The notes beneath the pieces were generated by a model. The model ran no database searches. It had not been told where the DNA came from and saw only the letters and a list, made by a program, of their open reading frames with translations. Made by a program: the position numbers and the translations under genes. Below are positions 9,617 to 23,000 of a stretch of 64,000 nucleotides of DNA, in pieces. This stretch comes from Euphorbia lathyris (Eukaryota > Streptophyta > Magnoliopsida > Malpighiales > Euphorbiaceae): NCBI RefSeq assembly GCF_963576675.1, contig NC_088919.1:44972501-45036500 (forward strand), read 5' to 3'. Numbering within the stretch: the first letter of the stretch is position 1; each line of letters begins with the position of its first letter.

Positions 9617-10218
9617 CTACCTATCGTATTATAGATGAGTATCACACATACTATACTCCTATGGCAGATATGGACTCACTAGTTTTTTCACTGCTCAATG
9701 AGTATGGAACCTTATCTTAATGGAAAAACTCAAGTGTACATGGATTTTCTCATATCTAATTCTTCTATCAAATCTACATCTATGTATTATTCTAATTGCA
9801 GATCTTTTTAGATAACACCGAGATTAAACTACAGTTGCTATAAGATACCATGCTCTTTTATAATAATTCAATATGCGTGTGTGAGTTGGACTCATATCTA
9901 CTGAGTATCCTAATGGCATGACAAATATTTGGTCTTGTACACATCATAACGTACATCACAACTATCTATGATGCTTAGCATAAGGAACATTTCTCATGTT
10001 CAATCCTCTTTGTTGTGTTAAAGGACACATTTCAATGCGAAGAGACATACCATTGCCTATTGGACTGTCTACAGGTTTGAAATGTTGATGATGTATGTCT
10101 TTTAATACAATTGCAACAATTTGTTTAAACAATTTCTTGAAACCTTAATTCTAGGGACATATGTTACTTAACCTATGTAATCCATTTCAAAATTGAACTT
10201 AACCCGACTTTGATTTGG
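9617..10218 (-). mobile_element. Continuation of the decayed Ty1/copia element
   Basis: Lies between the two insertions and shares the target-site flanks of both (CTACCTA at its left edge, TTTGATTTGG at its right edge). There is no intact frame. By position it should correspond to the RT-RNase H region of the minus-strand copia remnant. I identify it by continuity rather than by a clear motif. Confidence 0.45.
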
Positions 10219-10504
10219 CGGTAAATTTCACTCATGGTGTACAACCTTTACTCTAAATCACACTTTGGTGTACAACCTTCAATTTGTCTCACTAATATAT
10301 ATGAACTTATAGGTGACCTCCCACTATGGTGTATAGCAGGTAAAAATGACCGGTCAACTCGAAGTCAACGCACCACATCAGCCGTTTGACCGGTCAAAAA
10401 GTCAAAAATTGACCCATCATATAAAATTACATTTATACCCTTGTTTTCTTCTCTCCTTCTCTCTCTGGTAATATTAATGCCTAAAGCTAAATTTGTGAAC
10501 ATCA

Positions 10505-10585
10505 ATGGCAGTAACAGCTTCAACCTTGAGTAAATTTCTATCTATCTTCATCCTCTTCCTCCATCTGGGTTTGCTTCACTTTTAA
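10505..10585 (+). pseudogene. Short signal-peptide-like frame inside the Mutator-like element
   Basis: A 26-codon frame with a short polar N-terminus (MAVTASTLSKF) followed by a hydrophobic core rich in L, I and F and then a stop. It looks like the first exon of a secreted protein, possibly captured. There is no other support, and the parent gene is unknown. Confidence 0.3.
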
Positions 10586-10874
10586 ATCTAAATATCAACC
10601 TTCCAAAAATACAAAGTCTCTCTCTCTTAATTTTTCCATTTCTTATTTATCTTCTTCGCAAAACTCTCTCTTCCTCTTTACCCTCTTAATCAACACTCCA
10701 AAATTTTTATAGATTCTCCCAAGACTTATTCTGCAAATCATGTTAGTCTAAATGAAGGATGCACAAGAGCTTGGGGGTACAAATCACATCTCATATATAT
10801 TTATATATATATTTGGGTTTACTGAAATTTAAATTAGGATTTTAAAAAATAGTTATGATTAAGAATCAAATTCG

Positions 10875-10991
10875 ATGGAAATGTCTCTTGCTTCTTAGTC
10901 CAGTTTAGCAGATGATCTTCTCAGACGAATATTTATTAAACTCAACACTGGTTTAGACTTTCATCGGAGCCATCGCGTCTGCTTCTCATGG
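10875..10991 (+). pseudogene. Captured F-box gene start, broken
   Basis: From an ATG at 10875 the frame reads MEMSLAS, then TAG, then SSLADDLLRRIFIKL and HRSHRVCFSW. This matches the LPDDLL..IF..L....RVC+SW pattern of the F-box that binds SKP1 in SCF ubiquitin ligases. A stop at codon 8 and another directly after the tryptophan (TAA at 10992) make it non-functional. After a one-base shift, frame +2 continues TSCLRRYLRSYPDTVSI, which could be more of the same gene. It lies within the Mutator-like element between its TIRs. Confidence 0.6.
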
Positions 10992-11770
10992 TAACTAGTT
11001 GTCTCCGCCGTTATCTCCGCTCATACCCAGATACCGTTTCTATTAGTACTCAATAGAGAAGAAGAAAGTTGCAGTCATTTCGATACCCTGAGAGAAAAAA
11101 AATAATAATAAAACTGAAGAAATGGATTTATGAATTTACAACCACTAGATTTGTAATTCAATGTCTAATGGGTGGTTACTAGCCTAGATCTTTATTGTAC
11201 AAAGGTCATCTCTGAAACCCAATTTCAGAAACTAAAATCTTTCTTTCTCCAGCAACCACATTTTCATTCGTTTGATAAAAAAAATTCATGGTCTCATAAA
11301 AAAAAAGCATCACCTCAATTAATGAGAAATATTGTGTTGTTTTGGTATTATGGGTCACAAAACCTTGCATTTTACAGACCAGCTCTTCAAACAGGCTCAT
11401 CACATACTTAAAAAGAGGTTAGATAGAGAGAGGAGTTAAAGAGAGAAAAAAAATTGGAGAGAGAAAAAAATAGAGGGGAAGAGGATGAATGAATAAGATG
11501 AAAGGATGGGGGATAAGGGTAAAAAAGAGAAATATATAAAATTAATTTTTTTATAATTTGAGGGTCCCACTTTTATTAATGAAAATGATGAAAAAGGCTG
11601 ATGTGGCACATTGACTTCGAGTTGATCGGTCATTTTTAACTGTTGTACACTATAGTGGGAGGTCACCTATAAGTTCATATATATTAGTGAGACAAATTGA
11701 AGGTCGTACACCAAAGTGTGATTTAGGGTAAAGGTTGTACACCATGAGTGAAATTTACCCTTTGATTTGG

Positions 11771-13400
11771 TTTACATATACAATGCCATTTCAATCTATG
11801 AGGATGTCATCAATGTATAATGACAAGAAGATAAATTTGCTTTTAGAGCATAACGGTCTTCTTCAATTGGATTGAAGTAATTCAATATCAATTCATTGTG
11901 AAATCTAATGTACCATTGTTTATAAGATTGTTTCAAGCCATAAATTGATTTACTCGATTTGCGAAGCTTTCGTTCGCAGTCTTGGTTCGATGAAACCTAT
12001 AGGTTGACCCATATAGATTTCTTTGTTTAGTTCTCCATTTGAGAAGGACAATATTTACATCCATTTGATATAACTCTAGGTTCAAACTTGTCACAATAGC
12101 TAGAATTAGTCTCATTGATATAAACCTTACAATAAATGAGAATGTCTCCTCAAAGTCTCTCATTTTCTATTGTGTATAGCCTTTAGCGATCAAGTGATCT
12201 TTATTTCTTTCAATATTATCATCAACCTTTCACTTTATATTGAGAATACACTTGTTCCCAATTACTTTTCGCCCCTATGGAATACACTTATTATTCCATT
12301 GCTTAATCCACTTGCCCTCTTCGGGACATGCGAGAGCTTTTTGGATATTTCTGAGCTCCGTGCCGTCTTGAGTAGTTAAAGGAGTCGTGCTTCGATACTA
12401 AATCGTCAGTTTTAGACTTTTACCTTTTAGTACCACGCGTTTTCGAATCTAGATAAACATATGTTGTACATTCGTCATAGTTTCGAGTACTCTCACTTGA
12501 GCCATATTCCATACTCCCACTTAAGGCAAGATCTAGATCATTCGTAACGTTTTGAGGTACCATAACATTTTCTTGCTCCTCAAAATTTCTCCCACTCGAA
12601 TGGAGAGGTCGGTTTGAGTAATTCTTAGAACAAAGTAAGATCATGGTCAATTTCGCCTAAGTTAGGGAACTTTTTCTCTAACAAGATAATGTCTTTGTGA
12701 TTCAAATTTTCTCACTCTTCATTGTTTTCTCCTACTAGAACATATCCTTTCGATACGTCTGAATATCTTATAAAGATTTTCTTTTACCTCTTGGGACTAG
12801 TTTCATAAAACTTGTTCGAGGTATTATGATAAAAACAGTGTAATCCCATAATTTAAGTTGACTTAAATTGAGTTTGCTATATAACCATAACTCATATGGA
12901 GTAGAGGTGACCGATTTGGAGGGCACTCAGTTCAGAACATAAATGGTTGTAACTAGAAAATATCTTTTCAATAATTATTAAATTTGCTTTAGCCAACATA
13001 GACCTAATCATATTGAGAAAAGTTTAATTCCTCCTCTCGACAACATCCTTTTGTCACATAGCGCGCTGTATTGATAACTAATGTTCAATTTCTTTTCATC
13101 ACATAAAACTTTGAATTAATCTAAAATATATACCTGATCATGCTCAGTTCTTAGAGCTTTGATCTTTCTATCTAATTGATTCTCAACAAAGTTCATAAAC
13201 TTTCTGAAACATATTAATGCTTTAGATTTGTGAGAAATCAAGACCATACTAGATATAGTCAACAACGAAAGTGATGAAATAACATAAAGCCTCATGCTTT
13301 GTTCTCACATTTATCGAAAGCGGATAAATTCTCGTTTTTATCAAAGTGCAAACATAAGATTTTTATTGTTTAAATGTCATGCAAGACAGGCTGAGAGGAG
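11771..13400 (-). mobile_element. Decayed Ty1/copia element: integrase and RT regions
   Basis: On the minus strand, 13080-13210 encodes VENQLDRKIKALRTE and, past a stop, LCDEKKLNISYQ, the end of the copia integrase core. Residues around 11933-12163 include RFISMRLILAIVTSLNLELY and QMDVNIVLLKW, matching the copia RT segment that normally reads FAPV-RF-S-R-LLAIAA, then QMDVKTAFLNG. Many stops and frameshifts separate the pieces. The element is old and inactive. It is the host of two later insertions, the satellite-bearing LTR element and the Mutator-like element. Confidence 0.75.
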
Positions 13401-14030
13401 CAGTAGCTTATGAATTGCTCACTAATTTTACAAATCTAATTACGACTTTTTGAATCAACATGTAATGAATAAGTGTGTAAGTATTATACTTTATTCAACG
13501 TAAAATATTTTTCTAATATTTTTTTATTTAATATTTTTCAAAATATAATATTTTTCTAAAATTAAACATAACATATTCATTATTTTTGTTTTATGATTTT
13601 TCTTATTAATTTAGAGAGTGTTTTCTTGGCTATTTCAATTTTGTATCCTCTTTAGTTTGAATTTATATAAACTTTTTCTTTTTTAAGAATATAAACTTTA
13701 TTCATTTTCGTGTTTTTCTTGTATTTTTTTTTGCCTTAACAAAATAATATATGATATATATATATATATATATATATAAATGGTAGTGTTACAAATTAAC
13801 TGCCAAAAAAAATAAGAAGCACGTGAGCATTGTTTTTATTTGTATCCTTCCTCCCAACTGAACATTCATTAACGACTATGACTCAGTTGCAGAATCACCA
13901 TTTTCAACTCTTCTTCTTCTCCCTCTTCTTCGAATCCCCAAAACAATATTTCCAATTCTGTTACCTCAAATCAAGGATCTTGACAAATCTCGCCAAATCC
14001 TCATCCATATTCCAAGTTTGTTGATCGAAT
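13400..14030. other. AT-rich spacer and probable promoter of the TBC gene
   Basis: No gene seen. It contains long A/T tracts, a (TA)n run at about 13757-13780, and a CACGTG G-box core at 13820-13825 about 205 bp before the start codon of the TBC gene. The last 150 bp is C/T-rich, as plant 5' leaders often are. The transcription start cannot be placed. Confidence 0.4.
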
Positions 14031-17000
14031 ATGACGGATAACACCTTTAATCTCCTCCACAATGTCGATAACCGACGGTATATGCTTCATACCTACCTTG
14101 CACATTCACATACTTTCAAATTCATATTTGCTTCCACGCGTCACTTTCTGCTAAAGTTTCGCTAATTTCTTTGAAGAGTTCTTACTCTTATTTTCTTTTG
14201 ATGCAAAAGCTCGTATGTTGATCTTTTTTGAACTGCTTCCTTTGGATTCGTAGCTGAATATGTTACTGTCGAAATTAAAAAATTTGATTGATGTTGTTTT
14301 TCTTTTCTTTTCTTTTCTCAATTTCATTGCGCTTTAGTTGATATCGCTGATGGAAAATTGAACATATAATCGAACTTCTCTTGTTCTTGTTCTTGTTCTT
14401 ATTCTTCTTATTCTATTGATGATAACGCACGGATAGGGCTAGGCTAGATTGTTCGTATTTTGTGGTATGAGGAATAGAGTTGTGAAACTGGTTTAATAGA
14501 GAAGAGAGCTATGGGAATTAGAATTTTATTAATATTTTGTATGAAGTATGTTGTTGTCCTTGTTGAGTAGGCGCTCATTGGAGGTTGATTCGAGGTTAGT
14601 TTCGTTTCGATTCGGTTCACATGTCTTTTCTTCTTCCGTTTTTGCCTTATTTTCATTCTTTCTCTGCGCAATATTTGTGTTTTTACAATATTGAATCTCC
14701 TTACCTCAAGGATCTTTGGGGTTCGTTCAGTTAGTTTTACATGTATTATATCTAATAGTATATCATTCTATTTAGGGATGCCTATGGATTTGCTTTGAGA
14801 CCTCAACATATACAAAGATATAGAGAGTACGCAAATATATACAAGGTATACTTCTGTTCTGAAGTGCTTTTCATGGTAACAGGACAGTTGATGTTGTTCC
14901 TATAAAAGTTTTCTTCGTATAAGGAATGAAATGATAAAAGAGACAAGTTTCCGCTTTTGTACATGCAATATTTCAACTTCCTACTTTATTGTAAACTATC
15001 CTTAAGATGTCACTCCTCTAGATTATTTGATGAGATGTTTTCTATTGAGAATAAAAGAATGGATTGTGTAGAAGTAAAAAGAGAAAAAAGATATGTTGTT
15101 TTTTCTTGTACTTATTAGTGAGATATTCATGATATCAGGAGGAAGAAGGGGAAAGATCAGAAAAATGGAGATTTTTCCTTGAACAGCAAGAAGAATCTGA
15201 TCAATCTTGTTCATTTAAAGAGGAATCTAAAGCGAGATTGGAGACTGAAACTTTTGAATTGGGAGAAGAGAGCATTTCCAAAAGGGGTCAAGAGGGGAAT
15301 GATTCAAGTGAGAAGAAGGATTCTGATGGTTCAACAGAATGTGATCATAGAAAGGAAGTGCAACCTTCTGCGGAACCACCTGAGACGGATGGGGAACTTT
15401 CACTGGAGCCTGAGACCAAGGTACAACTTTTTGTGAAACCTGAGTCAGAGGTGCAACTTTCAGGGAAACCTGAGGAAGAAGTGAAGTCAGTTGAACCTGA
15501 GGCAGAGGTGCAAGTATCAGTGGAACCTAAGGCAGAGGTGCAGCTTTCAGAGGAATACCAGAAGAAGCTGCAGGATCCAGAAGAACCTGGAAAGGAGGTA
15601 CAGAACTTTGGAGAACCTGAAAAGGAGGTAGAGCATTCAGGAGAACTTCAAAACCAGAATTCCACAGAAACCAAAGAGCTAGTTCAGCATTCAGAAGAAT
15701 CAGAAAACAGTGTGCTGCTTTTGGAAGAACCTAAAAAGGAGGAACAGCTTTCAAAGGAAGAAAGGGCTAGTAAAATTCGAACATGGGATGGGATTAGACA
15801 ATCCCTTCTTCCACTTGAGAATATGATGAGGTCGCGTGTCAAGAACATAAAGACTACAAAAGAAAAAACTGCAAGTGGAGATCATCTTCTGTCCACAAAA
15901 GAGTCAGAGGATGTTGAGGGGGAGGAGGTCTGTGTTAATGATGCTTTAGATGAAAAGATCAGTGTATCCGCAGAAGAAAAAAATGCTTATGAGACTTCTT
16001 TATATGCTTGGAAAGAAGAACTTGAGTTCCTTGTTCGTGGAGGAGTACCGAAGGATCTCAGAGGAGAGGTAAAGCTGATACTGTGGATTTTTTCATCTTC
16101 TTTGGCTTCTTACACTGTAAAATAAATACATGTTCATGATTTCTGCACTATAGGTATGGCAAGCTTTTATTGGTGTAAAAGCGCGTCGTGTTGAGAGATA
16201 CTATGAGGAGTTGGTGGCTGAAGAATCTGATGCTGACAAAAACGAAGACAATAGTAACTCCGCTGGTGCATTCAGGAAATGGAAAAGGCAGATTGAGAAG
16301 GTCGTTAGATGCATGCGCCTAGAACTTTATCGTTCAATCTTTTAATTTGTAGGTGCTACTTCTTTTGCTTTGGGTTGTAATCGGGGTTTCTCTTTAGAAT
16401 GATTTTTATGTATAAATTGCAGGATATACCACGAACTTTCCCGGGTCATCCTGCTTTAGATGAACATGGAAGAGATTCCTTGAGGCGTTTACTTTTAGCA
16501 TATGCACGGCATAATCCCTCTGTTGGTTATTGTCAGGTAGTGGGTTCCTAACCTAATCTTTGTCTGTGTAATCTAACTCACAAGCAAATAATGTTTGATT
16601 TATTTGTTTCAATCTTTGCTGAGTAGGATTTGTGTACACATTGTTATCTGAGTAAAACTGAAGTCTCCTGAACATTATAAAAGACCACCCATCGAGAAGG
16701 AAAAGAAAATAGAGTCCTTGTGGCGAATGCTAGTGTTGCTCTCCTTATGACACTCACCTTCTCTTCCTTTGTACATGAAAAAGGGAAAAAGAATTAGGAA
16801 AGCAAGTTAAGGAAGTCCTCCTTAGGTCACCCAAAAGAATAATTTTGCAATGTTGAATAATATGATATATTCTGCCGCAAATGATGTTATTCCCATTGGT
16901 TATGTTGGATTTATATGCTAAGGGTTGCACTTAGTCGTCTTCTTACTATATAATCCTTGTATATCTTCATTTATGTGGAACCATCAAAAGATTTGATTAG

Positions 17001-20000
17001 CACAGATTTGTATAACCAATTCTCATTATTAACTTTAGTATGAAAATAAATGCAGGCTATGAATTTCTTTGCTGGATTATTGCTACTTCTGATGCCTGAG
17101 GAAAATGCCTTTTGGTATGTTTGAGAAGTCTATCTCTTTTCTCTTTCATTATTACAAAACCAAAAATTTATTGACACTTCGTCCCAAAAAAAAAAAAGCA
17201 CACCTCTCATTGGAGATTGGCATATCTGGAGCCAAGCGTTTCATCTTTCTCTCTCTCTGCAATGTAAAGATTTCACGACTTCTTTAAAAAAATATTACAC
17301 TATCCTGTTATCAATTGTCTACTGTACATGAGTATATTGCATATTTATTGATGGTTTTATGTATTCTTATGTATGCAATTAAACAGAGAAGCTTGATGAA
17401 TCATCGGCTTGTTTTGTTGAATTTTCAGGGCATTTGTGGGCATTATTGATGACTATTTTGATGGCTACTACACTGAAGAAATGATAGAATCTCAGGTGCG
17501 AGTCATCCATAGTCAAAATCAGTTGTTTCTACTTTGTCATACATGTAGATCTTTGTGTGTATTATATGATAGCCAAACTATTTATGTTGAGAGCAGTGAC
17601 TTTTTAGTTGTTTGATCTTTTATTAAACCAGTTCTTTTATCATTAGGTGGACCAACTTGTTTTTGAGGAGTTAATGCGAGAAAGGTTTCCTAAACTGGGT
17701 TTGTCTATGTTCAGAACTGGTTATGCTAGCATTTTCTGTTTTCTTCTTATTCTCATAGGATCTGTGGATAGTTTTTTTTATTCTATTTATATGCCTTTGG
17801 TGCAGTTAATCATCTGGATTACTTGGGAGTGCAGGTGGCATGGATCTCCGGACCTTGGTTCCTTTCCATCTTTGTGAACATGCTTCCCTGGGAAAGTGGT
17901 GAGCTTATGGATTTTGCATGTCAATAAAATCTCAAATTGATTTTCTCTTTTTGGTTGATTATGTTTTATACTATTTTTAGTTTCAAGATTGATTTTGAAC
18001 CTGCTGATTTCTTTTTCTTCAGTCCTCCGAGTTTGGGATGTTCTTCTTTTTGAAGGAAATCGGGTGATGTTGTTTCGAACTGCACTTGCTTTAATGGAAT
18101 TATATGGTACTGGTTAATGCATATAATCAAGTATTCTTGCTTTTAATATCTTCCATATTCAAATTTTTCAGGTAAATTGTAATTTATATGTCTAGGGCCT
18201 TAATAGAATAATTATTTTTCGTGCCATTTTCTGTAGGTCCAGCATTAATGACTACCAAAGATGCTGGGGATGCGATTACTTTGTTGCAATCCCTTGCTGG
18301 GTCAACATTTGATAGCAGCCAACTCGTTTTTACTGCTTGCATGGGTTTTTTGGCTGTAAATGAAGCTAGATTGCAAGAGTTGAGAAAAAAGCATAGGCCA
18401 TCTGTTCAAATAGTAATTGAGGAAAGATCAAAAGGTGGTAAAGTTTGGAAGGATTCAAAAGGGCTTGCATCTAAGCTATATAGTTTCAAGCATGAGCCCG
18501 GATCCCTAACTGAAGACAAAAACACTTCAGAAGGAGAGAAGAAGTCTAAATCAGCTACTAGTCTGGATGCTTTGCTTGATAGCCTAGGAGCTGAAGGTGA
18601 TTCGCTACCAGATCTTCAAGAACAGGTACCTTTCTCTTTTCCTTCTCTTCTCTTTAGATTGTTGATGCCTAATTGTAATCTGCTACCTCAATGCCAGTTC
18701 AATTCTTAAAAGTCCGAACCAGCCATTCTGGGTTCCTTTTTATCATTGACATATCATTGAAAAGTGAAAACTCTCTGTGGCCTTCATCTGATGTTAGATG
18801 GTGTGAACTACTTTGGTGCTAAGACCTATGTTTTACGGAAACAGACACCAGGAAACATTATTTCTAAAAAAACATAGCTAGGAAACGGAAAGAGAAACAG
18901 ACACGAAGTGCGAAAACTCTATTGAAGAGTTTCTGTGCAACATAGGCTAAGGCTCCTTTAACCTTTATGAAGCAATATGATGGTTCAGTTTCATAAATGA
19001 TAATGAATTTTAACGCTATTTGGGAACTATTACTGAAGCCACTAGAAAATATATACTTGGCCTGAGATGTAGTAATAATAAACATTAATTTTGATCATAA
19101 GATTTTATGCCACATTATGCTACTTAAAATGGTTTCGTCGAACTTATACTCATGGTGGATGATCAATGTCAAACATTCCGTAATCCAATAATGTTTAAAG
19201 AAATATGGAGTTTATAATCTTCTTTCTTTCTTTGTATCATACACATTTGAAGAAAGAATCTGTTTCTAATCATTTTAAATTTCAGCAATTAACAGTTTTT
19301 GTGCAGGTGGTTTGGATGAAGGTTGAATTGTGCAGGCTGCTGGAGGAAAAAAGATCTTCCACACTCAGGTTCATACTTCTCTTGTGTCTACTTACTGCAA
19401 CTTCTTAGGATGTATTAGTTTTATTTAGTGAATATGGCACAGTGGAAATGAAATGCATTCATCCTAGGAGTTAATATCATGCTGTCAGAATCCATATTTT
19501 TATTTCCTCATCAAATCCGCAGATTATGATGTCTGCAACTTGCATCGAAATATTCAGCTTCATTGTTTGTGTTGCTCTTATTATCCTGTATCCATTTTTC
19601 TGTTTAGCCTTCATGCACACCACAACAGAAGAGGTCGACGTCGAGTTCTGTGTCTAATAGTAGTTTCATCATACTGTTGATATCATTGGGACACTCGTGT
19701 TAACCAATAAGTGGAAACCAGTTTGAAAGCTATGAATGACTCATAAGAAGAATGTTTGATACTAATTTACCTATTATCTTGTAAATGTAGCAGTGAAAAG
19801 TTCATTTGTGTTTATTCGATCCTGTCCTTTTCCAGATCTGAAGAGTTGGAGACAGCACTCATGGAGATGGTCAAAGAAGATAATCGACTTGAATTGAGTG
19901 CAAAGGTACACTCAAAGTTTTACTTGGTAAATGATTGTTGCTTCTACTTATATTGAAAGTTATATGAGCTGAAGTTGGGTTACTGAGCTAGCTGAGTAAC

Positions 20001-23000
20001 TCCCACTTGAACTTGATTGACTAGGCTTAATGCTCCAGCCAACTGAGTTGGAATTACCTGAGGGTTACTTGCTTGTTAACTCCATAGGCTCGACTGCTAT
20101 TAAATCAACTTGACATCTACTAACTTTCTCCATTGCAATCTGAAGCAGTGGTTGCAGTTGTAATAAAACCTGACAAAGTGAATAAAACATATAAGATAGA
20201 GAGAAATACATCAACGATACACTAGCAGAAAGATTCTTTCATCTCTTCTTAAGCTGAATGTTCTTTATTTCAGCTTATTGCCACTTAATTTGCTTCTAAT
20301 GCTTGAGATCCATTCTGCAGATTGAGCGATTGGAGTTTGACGTTAACGAGCTTCGGCAAATCCTTTCTGATAAAAAAGAACAGGAAGCTGCAATGATCCA
20401 GGTTAACATAACAAAATTTGTAGTCATTTTTTTTAATAGGTGAATATTTACTCTAATATCTGCTCATGGAAGAATGATCTATGCTTATCCTGTGTGTAGT
20501 CCTATATATATAGTTTATTATTGTTTAATTTATAGGTCCTAATGCGGGTAGAGCAAGAGCAGAGGATAACTGAAGAAGCTCGTGTAAGTGCTGAGCAAGA
20601 TGCAGCTGCTCAGAGATATGCAGTAACTGTACTTCAGGTATTCTCCTCTTCTCTCTGGGTTTCTTGTTATTTCTGATTGCCATAGGTAGATCTATTCATT
20701 TCTTGAAAATGCAAAGATTGCTAAATTCATTTCTTGGAAGAAGCATATTCTTCACTTTCCAAGCTAAATTTATCAATATATTAGCATCCTCTTGGCACAT
20801 TTTACTTGTACCTGGTCTTGGCAAGAAAAATTGTGAAACAGTCGTTTAATTAGATAACTGGAGGTTCATGTCTTCTTTAATCAAAGCATAACAAATTAAT
20901 ACCTCAGGAACTTGAACATTATTTTTCCTCTCTCCATTTTTACAGCATACATACAGCTGTATTTATTCACAATACAATTATATGTACAGGAGAAATATGA
21001 GAAGGCTATGGCTTCACTTGCTCAGATGGAGAAAAGGGTCGTTATGGCAGAATCAATGTTGGATGCTACAAGAAATTATGAATCTGGCCAAGCTAAAGCT
21101 CTATCTTCTCCAAGGTACAAGGAAAATCATCAACTTTTCTTGCTTTTATGTAGCAAAGATCATATGCTTGAAAACAATTGATATTAGCCACATGAATATA
21201 TGTAATATGATGCCATGAGAAGTAATTTAACAATTCAAGTTATGCTTTCTGAAACTCCTATTACCCTGTCCAGCCAACTGCAAGCAAATATCTATTAACA
21301 GGTTATCGCCTTTCTCAGTGGGATTTGTTTTAGATGTTTCGTTGTCATTGAGGAGGCAGATGTGCCTCATGAACCATTCACCTCGATGTAGAAATTTCTC
21401 TTTGTGGTATTTGTTTGGAATTTCAATTTGGCAAAAAAATCAATATACCATGAACCGAAGTCATGCATGTCACTCTAGGTATAACCGCAACTAATTTCAT
21501 ACTACCTGATTTGAAGAGACTTATTCCTTATTTTCATCTACTTCCAGTAGTGGTAGACGTCCGACATTGCTTAATTAGGAAGCTCTATGACTCCTTATAT
21601 ATGTGAAACAATTCTCTTCCTTTAAAGTACCTTTTGGAGCGAGGTAGGTCTTTGTTTACATGGTATCGGAGCCTTGTATTTAAATGTTGGGTCACCCATG
21701 GATATTTGTTTCACGCTCCACATGGTTCTTGGTGTGAGGGAGGTGTGTTAGATTAATAAGTGCTTGCATACTTCAATGCATATGGTTGGTTGTGACTCTT
21801 GATTTTTTTTCACACTTCTAGAGCCAGATTTTTTTTTCTTTCTCCATCAACATCTCTGTTTTGAGGATTTTATGCATGTGTGTGAATATGTTCTTTAAAT
21901 CCATGTAACAATAATATGCAATTTCACTTATAGGTTAGGGTCAGCAGCAAGCAATCAAAGTTCTGTGTCCAGTCCTGTAAGAAAGTTGAGCATACTGAAA
22001 TTTGGCTTTGGCTGGCGTGACAGAAGCAAGGCAAGTGCTTATACTTTTACCAAAATTTTGGATAAATTACATTCATGGCCCCTAAACTATACGGCTACTC
22101 ACATTATAAACTTCATTTCTTGACATAAAATTCTTGAACTTTACATTCTATACCATTAAAGTCCAAATCAACAAAAAATAGTTAAAAAATTAATGAAAGG
22201 ATGAGGTAAAATAGGTACTTCACTATAATTTCATGAATAAAAAAAGAGTCAACAACAACAACAACAACAACAACAAAGCCTTAGTCCCGAAATGATTCGG
22301 GGTCGGCTAACATGAACCATCATATAAAACCGTGAAAATCAAGTCGTGTCAGCGACACAGATTCGCTCCCTCCACTCCGTCCTATCCACTACCATATTTT
22401 CCTCAATTCCCAATAAACTCATATCACTCTCGATCACCCTCCTCCAAGTTTGCTTAGGTCTTCCCCTACCCCTCACCACTACATCCCTTTGCCACTCTTC
22501 GGTTCTCCTAACCGGCGCATCAAGCGCTCTACGTCTCACATGGCCAAACCACCTTAGTCGGTTTTCTCTCATTTTATTCTCAATAGATGTAACCCCTACT
22601 TTTGTCCTAATTATTTCATTACGCACCCGGTCCTTTCTCGTGTGACCACACATCCATCTCAACATACGCATCTCCGCCACCGACATCTTATGGATGTGGC
22701 AGTGTTTCACTGCCCAACACTCCGTACCATATAACAATGCTGGTCTAATTGCCTTCCGGTAGAATTTTCCCTTCAATCTATTAGGCATGCCGGGATCACA
22801 AAGGAAACCCGTAGCACTCTTCCACTTCGACCAACCAGCTTTAATCCTATGGGCAACATCTCCATCTACTTCTCCATCCGTTTGGATAATAGATCCTAAA
22901 TACCGGAAGCAATCCGAGGCCTGAACAACTCTCCCATCTAGGGTGATTGTCCCTGCCTCCCTACTCCTACGGCCGCTAAACTTACACTCCAAATATTCTG

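Larger units (their letters stand above)
10219..11760. mobile_element. Mutator-like element with 165-bp inverted ends and captured gene pieces
   Basis: The left end (10219-10383) and the reverse complement of the right end (11596-11760) align over about 165 bp with only scattered differences. A perfect 10-bp direct duplication TTTGATTTGG flanks it (10209-10218 and 11761-11770), or 9 bp if the outermost base is counted in the element. Long TIRs plus a 9-10 bp duplication are diagnostic of Mutator-like elements. There is no MURA transposase. The interior instead holds what look like pieces of cellular genes: an F-box start at 10875-10991 and a short signal-peptide-like frame at 10505-10585. That is the structure of a Pack-MULE. 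The remainder of the interior is unidentified. Confidence 0.85.

Noticed and set aside
13820..13825. G-box CACGTG as a defined regulator of the TBC gene
   Set aside because: A single 6-bp match in promoter sequence is expected by chance; kept only as a remark in the spacer entry.
15179..15436. Alternative + frame of 85 codons overlapping TBC exon 3
   Set aside because: It is a shadow of the exon 3 coding frame, which continues the protein from exon 2 across a proper acceptor at 15138.
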